From Oceanobacillus piezotolerans (GTDB lineage Bacteria; Bacillota; Bacilli; Bacillales; Amphibacillaceae): a stretch of DNA of 64,000 nucleotides. The notes beneath the pieces are model-generated. The model was given only the letters and a program-made list of their open reading frames with translations, did not search any database and was not told the DNA's origin. Positions within the stretch are counted from its first letter, which is position 1. Every line of letters begins with the position of its first letter. Location: contig NZ_RCHR01000002.1 of the NCBI RefSeq assembly GCF_003665065.1, positions 682,001 to 746,000 of the forward strand. The letters run 5' to 3'. The position numbers were made by a program, and so were the translations under genes. Positions 1 through 7,625 of this stretch are shown here, piece after piece.

Positions 1-2
1 AT

Positions 3-308
3 TGGTTTATCTACTATGATTTAAATGCCATTATTAACGAACGAGGCACAGAGTATGTTTTGCGCCATTTTGCTACGGAAACAGCTGCCGCAAGATCCTT
101 GGGTATGAGCGTATTGGTCCTGTGCAATTTTAAAGAAGTAGGAATTCAGGTCGCTTCATTTCTGGAACGTTCATGCAATGGTGTTTTGAAAACCTGGGTA
201 GACGGATCCTATCAATATTTACAAATAACAAAAGCTTCGAATGGCGAAATATCAAAACCTTACTTAGTGGAAAACATAAACGATTGCCCATATATTCGAT
301 TACTATAA
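3..308 (+). CDS. C-terminal part of a probable RecA/KaiC-like ATPase (5' end outside window)
   Basis: The frame is open from the window edge, so only the last ~101 residues are seen. They read like the end of a RecA/KaiC-type ATPase domain: an alternating hydrophobic strand (GMSVLVLCNF), a segment about an elements-exhausted loop, and a final 'GVLKTWVDG..YLQITKA' stretch like the closing strands of KaiC-family domains. The Walker motifs would lie upstream, so this is inference. It is followed 13 bp later by a small protein and then a LuxR regulator, which suggests a signalling operon. Confidence 0.45.
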   Translation, partial: WFIYYDLNAIINERGTEYVLRHFATETAAARSLGMSVLVLCNFKEVGIQVASFLERSCNGVLKTWVDGSYQYLQITKASNGEISKPYLVENINDCPYIRLL

Positions 309-321
309 AGGAGGTTAACTA

Positions 322-573
322 ATGACAGAGACGTTCCCGCTGCAAATGGAATGTACCATGCTGTTTCAATCCAATCCTTATATGATAGAGACACCAGAAG
401 GTATTAGTGTCAGACTAGGAAGAAAAGTAGAAGATATTCTTCCGGTTATTGATCAGCTATGCAATCAAGGCATCCTTCAAAGGCTCGGCGATGAATTAAC
501 TCCATTATACCGTTATCAGGAACCTGTAATTATTACTAATCTGGATATCCAGGGAGAAGCGGAAAGAGCATGA
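322..573 (+). CDS. Small winged-helix-like protein of unknown function
   Basis: This 83-residue protein has a strong ribosome-binding site (AAGGAGG) 6 bases before its ATG. The middle (RLGRKVEDILPVIDQLCNQG) looks like a recognition helix followed by a turn, in the style of small winged-helix domains. No enzyme motif, signal peptide or membrane segment is present. It sits between the ATPase end and the LuxR gene and overlaps the latter by ATGA, so the three are translationally coupled. A partner or adaptor role in that signalling operon is inferred only from position. Confidence 0.55.
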   Translation: MTETFPLQMECTMLFQSNPYMIETPEGISVRLGRKVEDILPVIDQLCNQGILQRLGDELTPLYRYQEPVIITNLDIQGEAERA

Positions 574-2684
574 ATCAAAGCTTCACGCTGATCGAAGAAT
601 TACAATCTATCTATGCAGCTAACTATGGAGTAGCAATATGGATAACGGACGAAAATGGAGAAATGTTGTTAGAGCCTAAAGGCGATAATAGCCTGTACAG
701 CATGCTCCTTCGCCAAGAGCATGACAAGATGCACGCTATACTAAAAAAGAGTTCACAAAAAGAGTGGTCTATTCACCTCCCTTTTTTCTTCGATATTTTA
801 CCTGGGATATATACACTTACGTCTTCTATCCTTACAGAAAATGGGGGAAAATATCAGATTTGGGCGGGGATGATGATGGAAGACCAATCACAGGAGCTGT
901 TAAAGAAGCAGCTGGAAGCGAATTACCCCACCGAGAACCTTGATGCTATTCTAATTAACACGCCAGTTCTTAATGCTTCTAATAAACAAATGTGGATCGA
1001 TTGGATGGAGAAATTCAGCAGAATAGCGACTCACCTATTTTCAGAAGATCAGCACTCTTTTTACCAGACTCAAAACGAATTATTTAAGAAGGCTGTTCAA
1101 GCACGACATCAACCTGCAAAACAAGTATTGATGCATTTTAAAGAAGAATATCATGAATTTGATTTTATAGGAATGGCAAAAAAGCAGAAAGATAAGTATC
1201 AGATATCAGAAATAGCAGGAGAAGGAGCTCAAACCCTCGAAGGTGCTGAGTTTTTCCCTGGAGAAGGCTTTTTAGGTCGGGTCTTATTGACAGATGAATT
1301 CGAGTACTGGGAAGGAATAGACAAAGATCCGCGCAGTGTATTCTTTCAGCAGTTTGATTTTCACCCGCTATCACTGTTTTGCGCTCCTATGAAACAGGAG
1401 GATGGGACAAGATACGTATTGTTTGGTGGGAATCTTCGGCAGTCCGACTTTTCAGTCAAACAATTAAAGTTGGCAAAAGCCTTGGCCATCACTGCTGAAA
1501 CGCACAGCCTTATCTATACACTGCAAACGAATGTCGATCATCAGCTTCACCGCTTATCCGCCCTTATAGAAGTAAGTAAATTAATGGCCAATGCATCCGA
1601 TATGAAGAAAGTTATTTATATGCTGGTAGATATTGGCCTTAGCTTAATAGGTGGCTCGTTTTCCTGCCTGCTTCTTAAAGATTCCCATAATGGGAAGGTG
1701 AAATTAATTTCTCGTGGAAAATTAAAGATGGATACAGCAGAATATGCTAAAAATACAGCAGGCCGCTACTTTATGGAGTCAGGCGAAACGAAAAGGAATG
1801 AAACGAGGATTTTCTCCTCTGAACAAGGAGACCATGTTTTTGAATGCGTGATTTCCAGCCGGGAGAAGATTCAAGGTGTTCTTTGTATTGCAACAGAGAT
1901 AGAAAAAGAAGCACTTATGGAAGAACAGCTCAAATTTCTCGAAACGCTCGCAGTCATTGGCGGAATATCCTTGCAGTTGACCGACAAAGATGAAACGGAA
2001 GCTGAAGACCGACAAGTTCATGCACTCTACCGGGCAGTGCAGCACTTTAACCAAGACGCTTATTCTCGTGCAGAAGAAGCAGCAGAGCTTGCGGCTAATT
2101 TTGTCGTTAAATTAGGAATAAATGCGCCTTTAATAAAAGAAATTATCCATGCTTGCCGTCTATCTTATTATTCTCCTGATTTCATTGGTGAAATGTTTCC
2201 AGATAAAAAGATGGTCTCGGTCATGAAAGAAGGAAAGAATTTAATTGAAAACAATGCTTCCGGCTGGGTGGAAGCAAGTGTTGGTGCACAGGTTTATGCC
2301 CTTGTCATGCAGTATATTTTAAAAGGCAGCTTGGAGGCAATCCCACAAGCAATACGAAATACAGAAACAGTAATAGAATTCACGAAGTTTATAGATGAAA
2401 ACAATGTTATGGAACAAGAATTCCAGTTATCCGAAGATGTCGAAGAAGAACAGAAGCTGCAGACAATAAGCAGTACGATTAAGGAAATGAATTTGTCACC
2501 TAGAGAGCAAGAGGTACTTGACCTGGTAATACAGGGGCTGAATAATAAAGAAATTGCACAAGAGCTGTATATTAGCGGGCATACAGTGAAGAACCATGTT
2601 ACTAAAATCTTTCAAAAACTGGAAGTACCTGATAGAGCTCATGCTATATCGAAAGTATACCAATTAAAATATAAATCTAGTTAA
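570..2684 (+). CDS. LuxR-family regulator with PocR-like and two GAF sensory domains
   Basis: The protein has 704 residues. Residues ~5-110 resemble a PocR-type ligand-binding domain (GVAIWITDENGEMLLEP). Two GAF-like domains follow (~185-320 and ~345-475), then a helical HD-like region (~495-620), and a C-terminal LuxR helix-turn-helix (~640-704: LSPREQEVLDLVIQGLNNKE, then NHVTKIFQKLEV). It is a cytoplasmic one-component sensor and DNA-binding regulator; its ligand is unknown. The start overlaps the stop of the preceding gene (ATGA), and a terminator follows directly. It lies upstream of the pilus locus in the same orientation, so control of pilus expression is a reasonable inference. A perfect palindrome 75 bp after its stop is a candidate target. 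Confidence 0.85.
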   Translation: MNQSFTLIEELQSIYAANYGVAIWITDENGEMLLEPKGDNSLYSMLLRQEHDKMHAILKKSSQKEWSIHLPFFFDILPGIYTLTSSILTENGGKYQIWAGMMMEDQSQELLKKQLEANYPTENLDAILINTPVLNASNKQMWIDWMEKFSRIATHLFSEDQHSFYQTQNELFKKAVQARHQPAKQVLMHFKEEYHEFDFIGMAKKQKDKYQISEIAGEGAQTLEGAEFFPGEGFLGRVLLTDEFEYWEGIDKDPRSVFFQQFDFHPLSLFCAPMKQEDGTRYVLFGGNLRQSDFSVKQLKLAKALAITAETHSLIYTLQTNVDHQLHRLSALIEVSKLMANASDMKKVIYMLVDIGLSLIGGSFSCLLLKDSHNGKVKLISRGKLKMDTAEYAKNTAGRYFMESGETKRNETRIFSSEQGDHVFECVISSREKIQGVLCIATEIEKEALMEEQLKFLETLAVIGGISLQLTDKDETEAEDRQVHALYRAVQHFNQDAYSRAEEAAELAANFVVKLGINAPLIKEIIHACRLSYYSPDFIGEMFPDKKMVSVMKEGKNLIENNASGWVEASVGAQVYALVMQYILKGSLEAIPQAIRNTETVIEFTKFIDENNVMEQEFQLSEDVEEEQKLQTISSTIKEMNLSPREQEVLDLVIQGLNNKEIAQELYISGHTVKNHVTKIFQKLEVPDRAHAISKVYQLKYKSS

Positions 2685-2712
2685 ACCTCTCTTATACGGG
2701 AGGTTTTTTATT
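2683..2712 (+). terminator. Rho-independent terminator of the LuxR operon
   Basis: AAACCTC pairs with GAGGTTT around a short loop and is followed by TTTTATTTTTG. It starts at the stop codon of the LuxR gene and so separates the signalling operon from the pilus locus. Confidence 0.8.
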
Positions 2713-2758
2713 TTTGTTTTTACGATTGTTCCTATAGAGCAACTCCTATTCTAATAAA

Positions 2759-2776
2759 ATAGGAATGCATTCCTAT
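2759..2776. promoter_or_regulatory. Perfect 18-bp palindrome with flanking CCTAT repeats (candidate operator)
   Basis: ATAGGAATGCATTCCTAT is a perfect 18-bp palindrome. Related CCTAT/ATAGG copies lie just upstream (near 2731-2735, 2744-2750 and 2757-2763), so the 50-bp block holds several spaced half-sites. LuxR-type regulators commonly bind palindromes of this length; the regulator encoded just upstream is the obvious candidate, but this is inference. Confidence 0.5.
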
Positions 2777-2781
2777 CAAAA

Positions 2782-2788
2782 TTCGACA
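2782..2788 (-). promoter_or_regulatory. Possible Spo0A box (TTCGACA)
   Basis: TTCGACA is the reverse complement of the consensus Spo0A box TGTCGAA. It lies six bases after the 18-bp palindrome and upstream of the pilus locus. A seven-base match may be chance. Confidence 0.3.
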
Positions 2789-2900
2789 AAAAATAACAGG
2801 AACAGTGGGGGATATTTTTAATTAATAAATCGGTGCATAATAGGGTTCGTAAGCTGATCGGCAAGCTTACTAGACGAACGAATCCATGATCAGGAGGTGC

Positions 2901-3251
2901 TTGAAAATCAAACTGGTAAATGTCGAAACAAACGAAGTGATTGCTGAACATGTAAAAGGAGCGTATACATTTTGGTCTCGGTTTAAAGGCTTAATGCTGA
3001 CAGAAAGCATGCCGGAAAACGCAGCCCTTCATATCTCGCCTTGTACAGCGATTCATACATTTTTTATGAAATACAGCATTGATATTTTATATCTAGATAA
3101 AGAGAAAAAAATTGTGGGGATCGAAAAAGATCTGGAACCGGGAAAGGTAGGCAAGAAATGGATGAACGCAAAATCAGTAATCGAGCTTCCAGCCGGAACG
3201 ATGGATAAGACCTCTACGGTCATGGGACAGAGAGTAGTGCTTGTTGATTAG
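2901..3251 (+). CDS. DUF192 family protein
   Basis: The protein has about 117 residues. It shows the DUF192 pattern: 'RFKGLMLTESMPENAALHI', the 'PCTAIHTFFMKYSIDILYLD' core and a closing 'VIELPAGT'. The molecular role of DUF192 is unknown, although the domain is often seen near Tad-type pilus genes. The start is uncertain: an upstream in-frame ATG at 2886 has no ribosome-binding site, whereas AGGAGG at 2892-2897 lies very close (3 bases) to TTG at 2901. A hairpin (GTTCG.TAAGC ... GCTTA...CGAAC, about 2843-2878) precedes the gene. It is the first gene of the pilus locus. Confidence 0.8.
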   Translation: MKIKLVNVETNEVIAEHVKGAYTFWSRFKGLMLTESMPENAALHISPCTAIHTFFMKYSIDILYLDKEKKIVGIEKDLEPGKVGKKWMNAKSVIELPAGTMDKTSTVMGQRVVLVD

Positions 3252-3300
3252 GCTTTGAATAAGAAAACAAATTAAAAATTGATATATAAGGAGAGATTTG

Positions 3301-3474
3301 ATGTTGAACAAAATTAAAGGATTATTTATTGAAGAAAAAGGTCAAGGGATGACGGAGTATGGGTTGATTTTAGGGTTGATTGCTGTGGCGGTTATAGCTG
3401 CGTTAACAACAATGGGCGGTAATATTTCCGGTTTACTTGATAATATTTCCGGCAAGTTAACTTCAGGTCAGTAA
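3301..3474 (+). CDS. flp: Flp/Tad-type pilin 1 (57 aa)
   Basis: This short pilin precursor has the Flp motif: KG/QGMTEYG, which matches G/XXXXEY with cleavage after the glycine, followed by a hydrophobic stretch (LILGLIAVAVIAALTTM). The mature pilin would assemble into Tad pili after processing by the prepilin peptidase encoded just downstream. GGAGAG precedes the ATG. It is almost identical to the next gene, differing at one residue in the N-terminal leader (I/L). Confidence 0.93.
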   Translation: MLNKIKGLFIEEKGQGMTEYGLILGLIAVAVIAALTTMGGNISGLLDNISGKLTSGQ

Positions 3475-3488
3475 TCATCAGGAAAAAT

Positions 3489-3507
3489 AATGTTGTTAAG
3501 CAACATT
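3489..3507 (+). promoter_or_regulatory. Intercistronic hairpin between flp genes 1 and 2
   Basis: AATGTTG-TTAAG-CAACATT is a perfect 7-bp stem with a 5-base loop, followed by TTTAAAA. The same hairpin recurs after flp 2 at 3728-3746 with loop TTTAG. The U-run is too weak for a good terminator. A role in processing or stability of pilin mRNA is possible. Confidence 0.55.
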
Positions 3508-3539
3508 TTAAAAACTTATAGATTAAAGGAGAGATTTTA

Positions 3540-3713
3540 ATGTTAAACAAAATCAAAGGATTATTTTTGGAAGAAAAAGGTCAAGGGATGACAGAGTACG
3601 GTTTAATTTTGGGATTAATCGCAGTAGCAGTAATTGCCGCGTTAACAACAATGGGCGGTAATATTTCTGGTTTACTTGATAATATTTCCGGCAAGTTAAC
3701 TTCAGGTCAGTAA
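3540..3713 (+). CDS. flp: Flp/Tad-type pilin 2 (57 aa)
   Basis: This is the second of three tandem Flp pilins. It has the same length and the same G/XXXXEY processing site (KGQGMTEYG) and transmembrane helix as pilin 1. It is preceded by AAAGGAGAG. Gene and spacer together repeat with a period of about 239 bp, which points to recent tandem duplication. Pilin diversity or dosage for the Tad fibre is the likely benefit. Confidence 0.93.
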   Translation: MLNKIKGLFLEEKGQGMTEYGLILGLIAVAVIAALTTMGGNISGLLDNISGKLTSGQ

Positions 3714-3727
3714 TCATCTGGAAAAAC

Positions 3728-3746
3728 AATGTTGTTTAGCAACATT
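3728..3746 (+). promoter_or_regulatory. Intercistronic hairpin between flp genes 2 and 3
   Basis: AATGTTG-TTTAG-CAACATT has the same 7-bp stem as the hairpin at 3489-3507. The loop differs by one base, so the stem is conserved between the two spacer copies. Confidence 0.55.
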
Positions 3747-3775
3747 TTAAAACTTATAGATTAAAGGAGATTTTA

Positions 3776-3979
3776 ATGATAAACAAAATCAAAGGATTAT
3801 TTTTGGAAGAAAAAGGTCAAGGGATGACAGAGTACGGTTTAATTTTGGGATTAATCGCAGTTGCAGTAATTGCCGCGTTAACGACAATGGGCGGTAATAT
3901 TTCTGGTTTACTTGATAATCTGTCTGGTAAATTACCTGGCGGAACAGGAGCAACTGACGGAACCAATGGTAGCCTATAG
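3776..3979 (+). CDS. flp: Flp/Tad-type pilin 3 (67 aa, extended tail)
   Basis: This is the third tandem Flp pilin. The first ~53 residues match pilins 1 and 2, including the KGQGMTEYG processing site and the hydrophobic helix. The C-terminus instead carries a Gly/Thr-rich extension (PGGTGATDGTNGSL), so this copy could be a minor or modified subunit. AAAGGAG precedes the ATG. The repeat unit is 236 bp. Confidence 0.93.
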   Translation: MINKIKGLFLEEKGQGMTEYGLILGLIAVAVIAALTTMGGNISGLLDNLSGKLPGGTGATDGTNGSL

Positions 3980-4050
3980 TATTAAAAGGACTCTACCTCT
4001 AGGGTCCTTCACCAAATCTCTATCAAACTACGAATGAAAGGATGGACCAA

Positions 4051-4557
4051 ATGATTGATTTATTCCTCATTATTATTCTAACAATATGTGTCATCACAGA
4101 CGTAAAACGCAGAATGATCTATAACAAAGTGATTTATCCAGCGATGCTTTTCACGTTTATTTATCAATTTGCAACAGCGGGATGGGAAGGTCTTAGCCAT
4201 TCTTTCATTGGTTTTTTGATTGGATTTGGACTGCTTCTTATTCCTTATTTTATGGGTGGAATGGGGGCTGGTGATGTTAAATTGCTTGCACTGATTGGCG
4301 CAATGAAAGGCGGCGCATTTATATTCCATGCATTTCTATATACCGCCATTATTGGTGGAGTAATTGCTATCGCTATTATCTTATTTCGTAAAGGAATGCT
4401 TAAATCCATTCTTTATTATTTTACGAGCCTGAGACATGGTGTCAGACTCCCTGGCGGAATCTCAAGAGGTTCACTCACCGCAACTTATCCATACGGAGTC
4501 GCTATTGCCGCCGGCGCAGTTGCTGCATTACTATTCCAAGGCTGGAATTTCTTATGA
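4051..4557 (+). CDS. Prepilin peptidase, A24 family (TadV/CpaA-like)
   Basis: This membrane aspartic peptidase of ~168 residues would cleave the Flp, TadE and TadG precursors. It has an early Asp (VITDVKRR) and the A24 signature GAGDVKLLA; those two aspartates are the expected catalytic pair. Several hydrophobic helices span the protein, as expected for the short Tad type without the methylase domain. The in-frame ATG at 4042 is also possible, but AAAGG at 4037-4041 is better spaced for ATG 4051. The stop overlaps the next start. Confidence 0.9.
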   Translation: MIDLFLIIILTICVITDVKRRMIYNKVIYPAMLFTFIYQFATAGWEGLSHSFIGFLIGFGLLLIPYFMGGMGAGDVKLLALIGAMKGGAFIFHAFLYTAIIGGVIAIAIILFRKGMLKSILYYFTSLRHGVRLPGGISRGSLTATYPYGVAIAAGAVAALLFQGWNFL

Positions 4558-4928
4558 TAAAAAAACAAGACGGTCAATCATTGGTAGAATTCGCATTGGT
4601 TCTGCCAATCTTATTATTGTTGTTAGTAGGTATTTTTGATTTTGGAAGAATCCTGTATACCCATTTGCAGCTTGAGATGGTTGCACAGGAATCAGTTCGA
4701 ATGGGCGGTTTAGGGAACAGTGATGAAACAATCCGTTCTTATGCAGCGAATCAATTTCATGGAGATTCCTCCAAGCTAAAAATCACGATTACACCTTCTC
4801 AGACGATTAGAAAAGCTGGAGATTACGTCACTGTTTCATTAGCCTACCCAGAGGAATTTATGAATGTGCTCGGAGATGCTGCTATTCCATATACTGTAAA
4901 ATCAAGTTCGACGATACGGGTTGAATGA
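4554..4928 (+). CDS. TadE-like pseudopilin
   Basis: The protein has 124 residues. An N-terminal 'DGQSLVEFALVLPILLLLLV' combines the processing glycine, conserved Glu and hydrophobic helix of TadE-like proteins. It is a minor pilin of the Tad apparatus and probably a substrate of the adjacent prepilin peptidase. It overlaps the peptidase gene by ATGATAA, which indicates translational coupling. Confidence 0.9.
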   Translation: MIKKQDGQSLVEFALVLPILLLLLVGIFDFGRILYTHLQLEMVAQESVRMGGLGNSDETIRSYAANQFHGDSSKLKITITPSQTIRKAGDYVTVSLAYPEEFMNVLGDAAIPYTVKSSSTIRVE

Positions 4929-4937
4929 GGTGAGTGA

Positions 4938-5855
4938 TTGAAAACATTTTATATAAACTTCAAAAAACAGGAAGCTGGAAATGCCATTCTGCTTGTTGCT
5001 TTGGCTATGAGTGCACTAATAGCCATGGTCGGTTTAGTGATTGACGGTGGAAACTTATTTATCTCAAAAAGCCATCTGCAGAAAACAGCCAACGCAGCCG
5101 CATTGTCAGGAGCACAGGAAATTGTTAATTCAGAAGCTGCTGTTCATGAAGTTGTGAATCTGATACTTTCCTCGCATGATGAACTTAATAGTCTTTCCCA
5201 GATTACGATCGAAGCGGACCGCCTTCATGTAGAACTGGCTAAAGATGTCCCGTTATTTTTTTCTTCTTTATTTGGAGTAGAGTCCGTACCAATGAAAGTG
5301 GATGCTAAAGCTGGATTAAACCCAATGGGAGTAGCAAAGGGTGCTGTTCCACTGGGGATAAATGATAAGGTTGAGTTGGTTTACGGACAAACCTATCAAT
5401 TAAAAGTAGATGCTGGTGACTCTGTGAGCGGAAACTTTGGAGTTCTCGCACTGGATGGCCCAGGTGCTAAAACGTATGGAGAAACATTAATGCATGGGTT
5501 TGATGAAAACTTAAAGGTTGGCGATATTGTCAATACCCAAACAGGGAATATCGCTGGTCCAACAAGAGAAGGAATACAATACCGAATCAATAATTGCCCT
5601 TATCCTGATGGGGATTATCAACATAGAGACTGTCCGAGAATAATGCTCGTTGTCGTTTATAAACCTTACAGTCAAACAACGAATCAATTAAAGAGTGTAC
5701 AAATTACAGGATTTGCTTATTTTTATATTACACAGCCAATGAGCAAAACCGATGACTCTGTAAAAGGAATCTTTATCAAACGTGCAGGTCCTGGAATGAC
5801 AGGAGAAAACAGCCCGCTGAACCGCGGGGCATATGCAATCAAACTGGAAGAGTAG
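4938..5855 (+). CDS. TadG-like pilus assembly protein (Tad domain)
   Basis: The protein has 305 residues. Residues 12-60 carry the Tad N-terminal pattern: 'EAGNAILLVALAMSALIAMV', then 'DGGNLFISKSHLQKTANAAA'. The remainder is an extracellular beta-rich region with a few cysteines. The start is TTG at 4938, with GAGGTGAG seven bases upstream. Its role is inferred from family: a minor pilin or anchoring protein of the Tad pilus. Confidence 0.85.
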   Translation: MKTFYINFKKQEAGNAILLVALAMSALIAMVGLVIDGGNLFISKSHLQKTANAAALSGAQEIVNSEAAVHEVVNLILSSHDELNSLSQITIEADRLHVELAKDVPLFFSSLFGVESVPMKVDAKAGLNPMGVAKGAVPLGINDKVELVYGQTYQLKVDAGDSVSGNFGVLALDGPGAKTYGETLMHGFDENLKVGDIVNTQTGNIAGPTREGIQYRINNCPYPDGDYQHRDCPRIMLVVVYKPYSQTTNQLKSVQITGFAYFYITQPMSKTDDSVKGIFIKRAGPGMTGENSPLNRGAYAIKLEE

Positions 5856-5863
5856 GTGTTTTG

Positions 5864-6793
5864 ATGAAACCCAAAAAAATACTGCTGCTTGCTGTGCTAT
5901 CAGGCATTATTACAACGGCCTTATTTTATTTATTCTTAAATAAACAAACTGCAGCTACAAGCGCGTCCGAACCAGTTATAGAAATGAAGCAGGTAGTCGC
6001 TGCTGAGGTGGATATACCAAAAGATCAGCAAATATTAAAGGAGAATCTAGTGGTTAAGGAGATTCCTTCTGACCAAGTTCATCCGGAAATGATTCAAGAT
6101 ATGAATACAGCTCTAAATCAATATACGACTGCAGATATCAAACAAGGTGAAATCCTGATGAATCATCGAATCCAGGAGAAAGAGGAAGAAAAAGAAGTCG
6201 TTTCCCGTAAAATAAACGAAGGGTACCGAGCGGTTTCCGCCGAAGTTACGTATGTTACTGGTGTATCAAATCTGATTCAGCCAGAAGATTATGTGGATGT
6301 CGTTTTGACTTCTGGTGAAAAAATAGAATCTGAAATCATTCTAGAAAAGGTGCGAGTACTGGCAGTTGGCGAGCGGATGACAGAAAAGAAAGATCCAGCA
6401 GCAGAACCCGTCTTATACCATGCAGTTACGCTGGAATTGAATCAGGAAGATACAGTAAAGCTTGTTGAAGCGAGTGCCAAAGGAGTATTACAGCTTGCAT
6501 TATACAGCAAGTCGGATTTAGAAGAAGAAGCTGAGAGTGACTCAAACAAAAAAACTGGTACGGATAAAGCAGCAAAAGGAACAGAAATTATTACAATTCC
6601 GGCTAAGTCCATTATCCGTCAAGCGCCGAGCCTATTAGCTAATCCTATTGAAGTGGTTAAAGAGGACACAACCCTCTTACTATTAAATAATCAGGAAACA
6701 GATAAAGACGGAAGAATTTGGCTGCAAGTAGAGATGGACAATAAGGAAAAAGGCTGGATCAGCTCAAGGATTATCAAAAACGAACAGGAATAA
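5864..6793 (+). CDS. CpaB/RcpC-like pilus assembly protein with C-terminal SH3-like region
   Basis: The protein has ~309 residues. A membrane anchor (~6-27, ILLLAVLSGIITTALFYLFL) is followed by a SAF-type domain (~45-110) and an RcpC/CpaB-like region (~115-215). After an acidic linker, residues ~240-306 resemble a bacterial SH3 domain ('IRQAPSLLANPIEVVKEDT ... GWISSRII'). In Gram-negatives CpaB acts with the secretin. No secretin is encoded here, as expected for a Firmicute, so a cell-wall-contacting role for the SH3-like part is plausible inference. ATG codons at 5861 and 5864 are both possible. Confidence 0.85.
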   Translation: MKPKKILLLAVLSGIITTALFYLFLNKQTAATSASEPVIEMKQVVAAEVDIPKDQQILKENLVVKEIPSDQVHPEMIQDMNTALNQYTTADIKQGEILMNHRIQEKEEEKEVVSRKINEGYRAVSAEVTYVTGVSNLIQPEDYVDVVLTSGEKIESEIILEKVRVLAVGERMTEKKDPAAEPVLYHAVTLELNQEDTVKLVEASAKGVLQLALYSKSDLEEEAESDSNKKTGTDKAAKGTEIITIPAKSIIRQAPSLLANPIEVVKEDTTLLLLNNQETDKDGRIWLQVEMDNKEKGWISSRIIKNEQE

Positions 6794-6812
6794 TCGATAC
6801 GGAGGGGTTAAG

Positions 6813-7622
6813 ATGACAGATACTCAGAATACTATCACAATCGTCATTGCCAGTGCTGTTGGGGGAGTCGGAAGAACAACGATTACCGCTAACCTGGCAG
6901 CGTTACTTGCAAAGCAGAATATCAAAGTCAGTGTCATCGATGCAGACCTTCAATTTGGAGACATTTCCCTCGCGTTTGATTTGCACCCAGACCGGACGAT
7001 TACCGATGCGGCTGAACGGAAAGATACAGAAAATATTCCTTTTTATCTTATGAAACACGATTCTGGTGTGAATGTGTTGCCTGCCCCCTCTCGACCTGAA
7101 TACGCGGAGCTGATTACTTCGGATTTTCTTCTTAAAGTCATCGAAAATCTTAAAGAAGATACCGATGTTTTACTAATAGAAGCACAGGCAGGACTTCATG
7201 ATTTAACCATCCAGCTAATGGAGAAAGCGGATATCATTTTAACGGTTAGCACACCGCTTATGTCCGCCTTAAAAAATACAAAGATGATGATTGAAACGCT
7301 GCAATTACTTGGACTAAAAGAGAAGGTAAAGTTAGTGATAAATCAATTTACATCGAAAACCATGATTCATCCTAAAGAAATACGAAAACTGATAGGTGTA
7401 AATGAAGCAACATTTTTACCAAAAGAAGATAAAGAAATTGATCACTCACTGGATACTGGAATACCAGTTGTAACCGGCCACCCTAAACTAGCATTTACAA
7501 AAGAACTGGAAAAAATGCTCGAGGATTTCCGTTGGTTTAACCATTTGAAAAAGCAGAAAGCAAAAGATAAATCAGGTTTTTTTCACCATTTACGTTTAAG
7601 AACATCAGGTCAAGGGGGATAA
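6813..7622 (+). CDS. TadZ/CpaE-like ParA/MinD-family protein with altered Walker A
   Basis: The protein has 269 residues. The N-terminus has the ParA/MinD fold pattern (ITIVIASAVGGVGRTTITAN), and 'VIDADLQFGD' follows as the Walker A' strand. The usual KGGVGKT is changed to VGGVGRT, so both lysines of the deviant Walker A motif are missing. TadZ proteins position the pilus machine at the pole and often have degenerate nucleotide sites. GGAGGGG precedes the ATG. It sits in the usual place before CpaF. Confidence 0.88.
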   Translation: MTDTQNTITIVIASAVGGVGRTTITANLAALLAKQNIKVSVIDADLQFGDISLAFDLHPDRTITDAAERKDTENIPFYLMKHDSGVNVLPAPSRPEYAELITSDFLLKVIENLKEDTDVLLIEAQAGLHDLTIQLMEKADIILTVSTPLMSALKNTKMMIETLQLLGLKEKVKLVINQFTSKTMIHPKEIRKLIGVNEATFLPKEDKEIDHSLDTGIPVVTGHPKLAFTKELEKMLEDFRWFNHLKKQKAKDKSGFFHHLRLRTSGQGG

Positions 7623-7625
7623 AAA

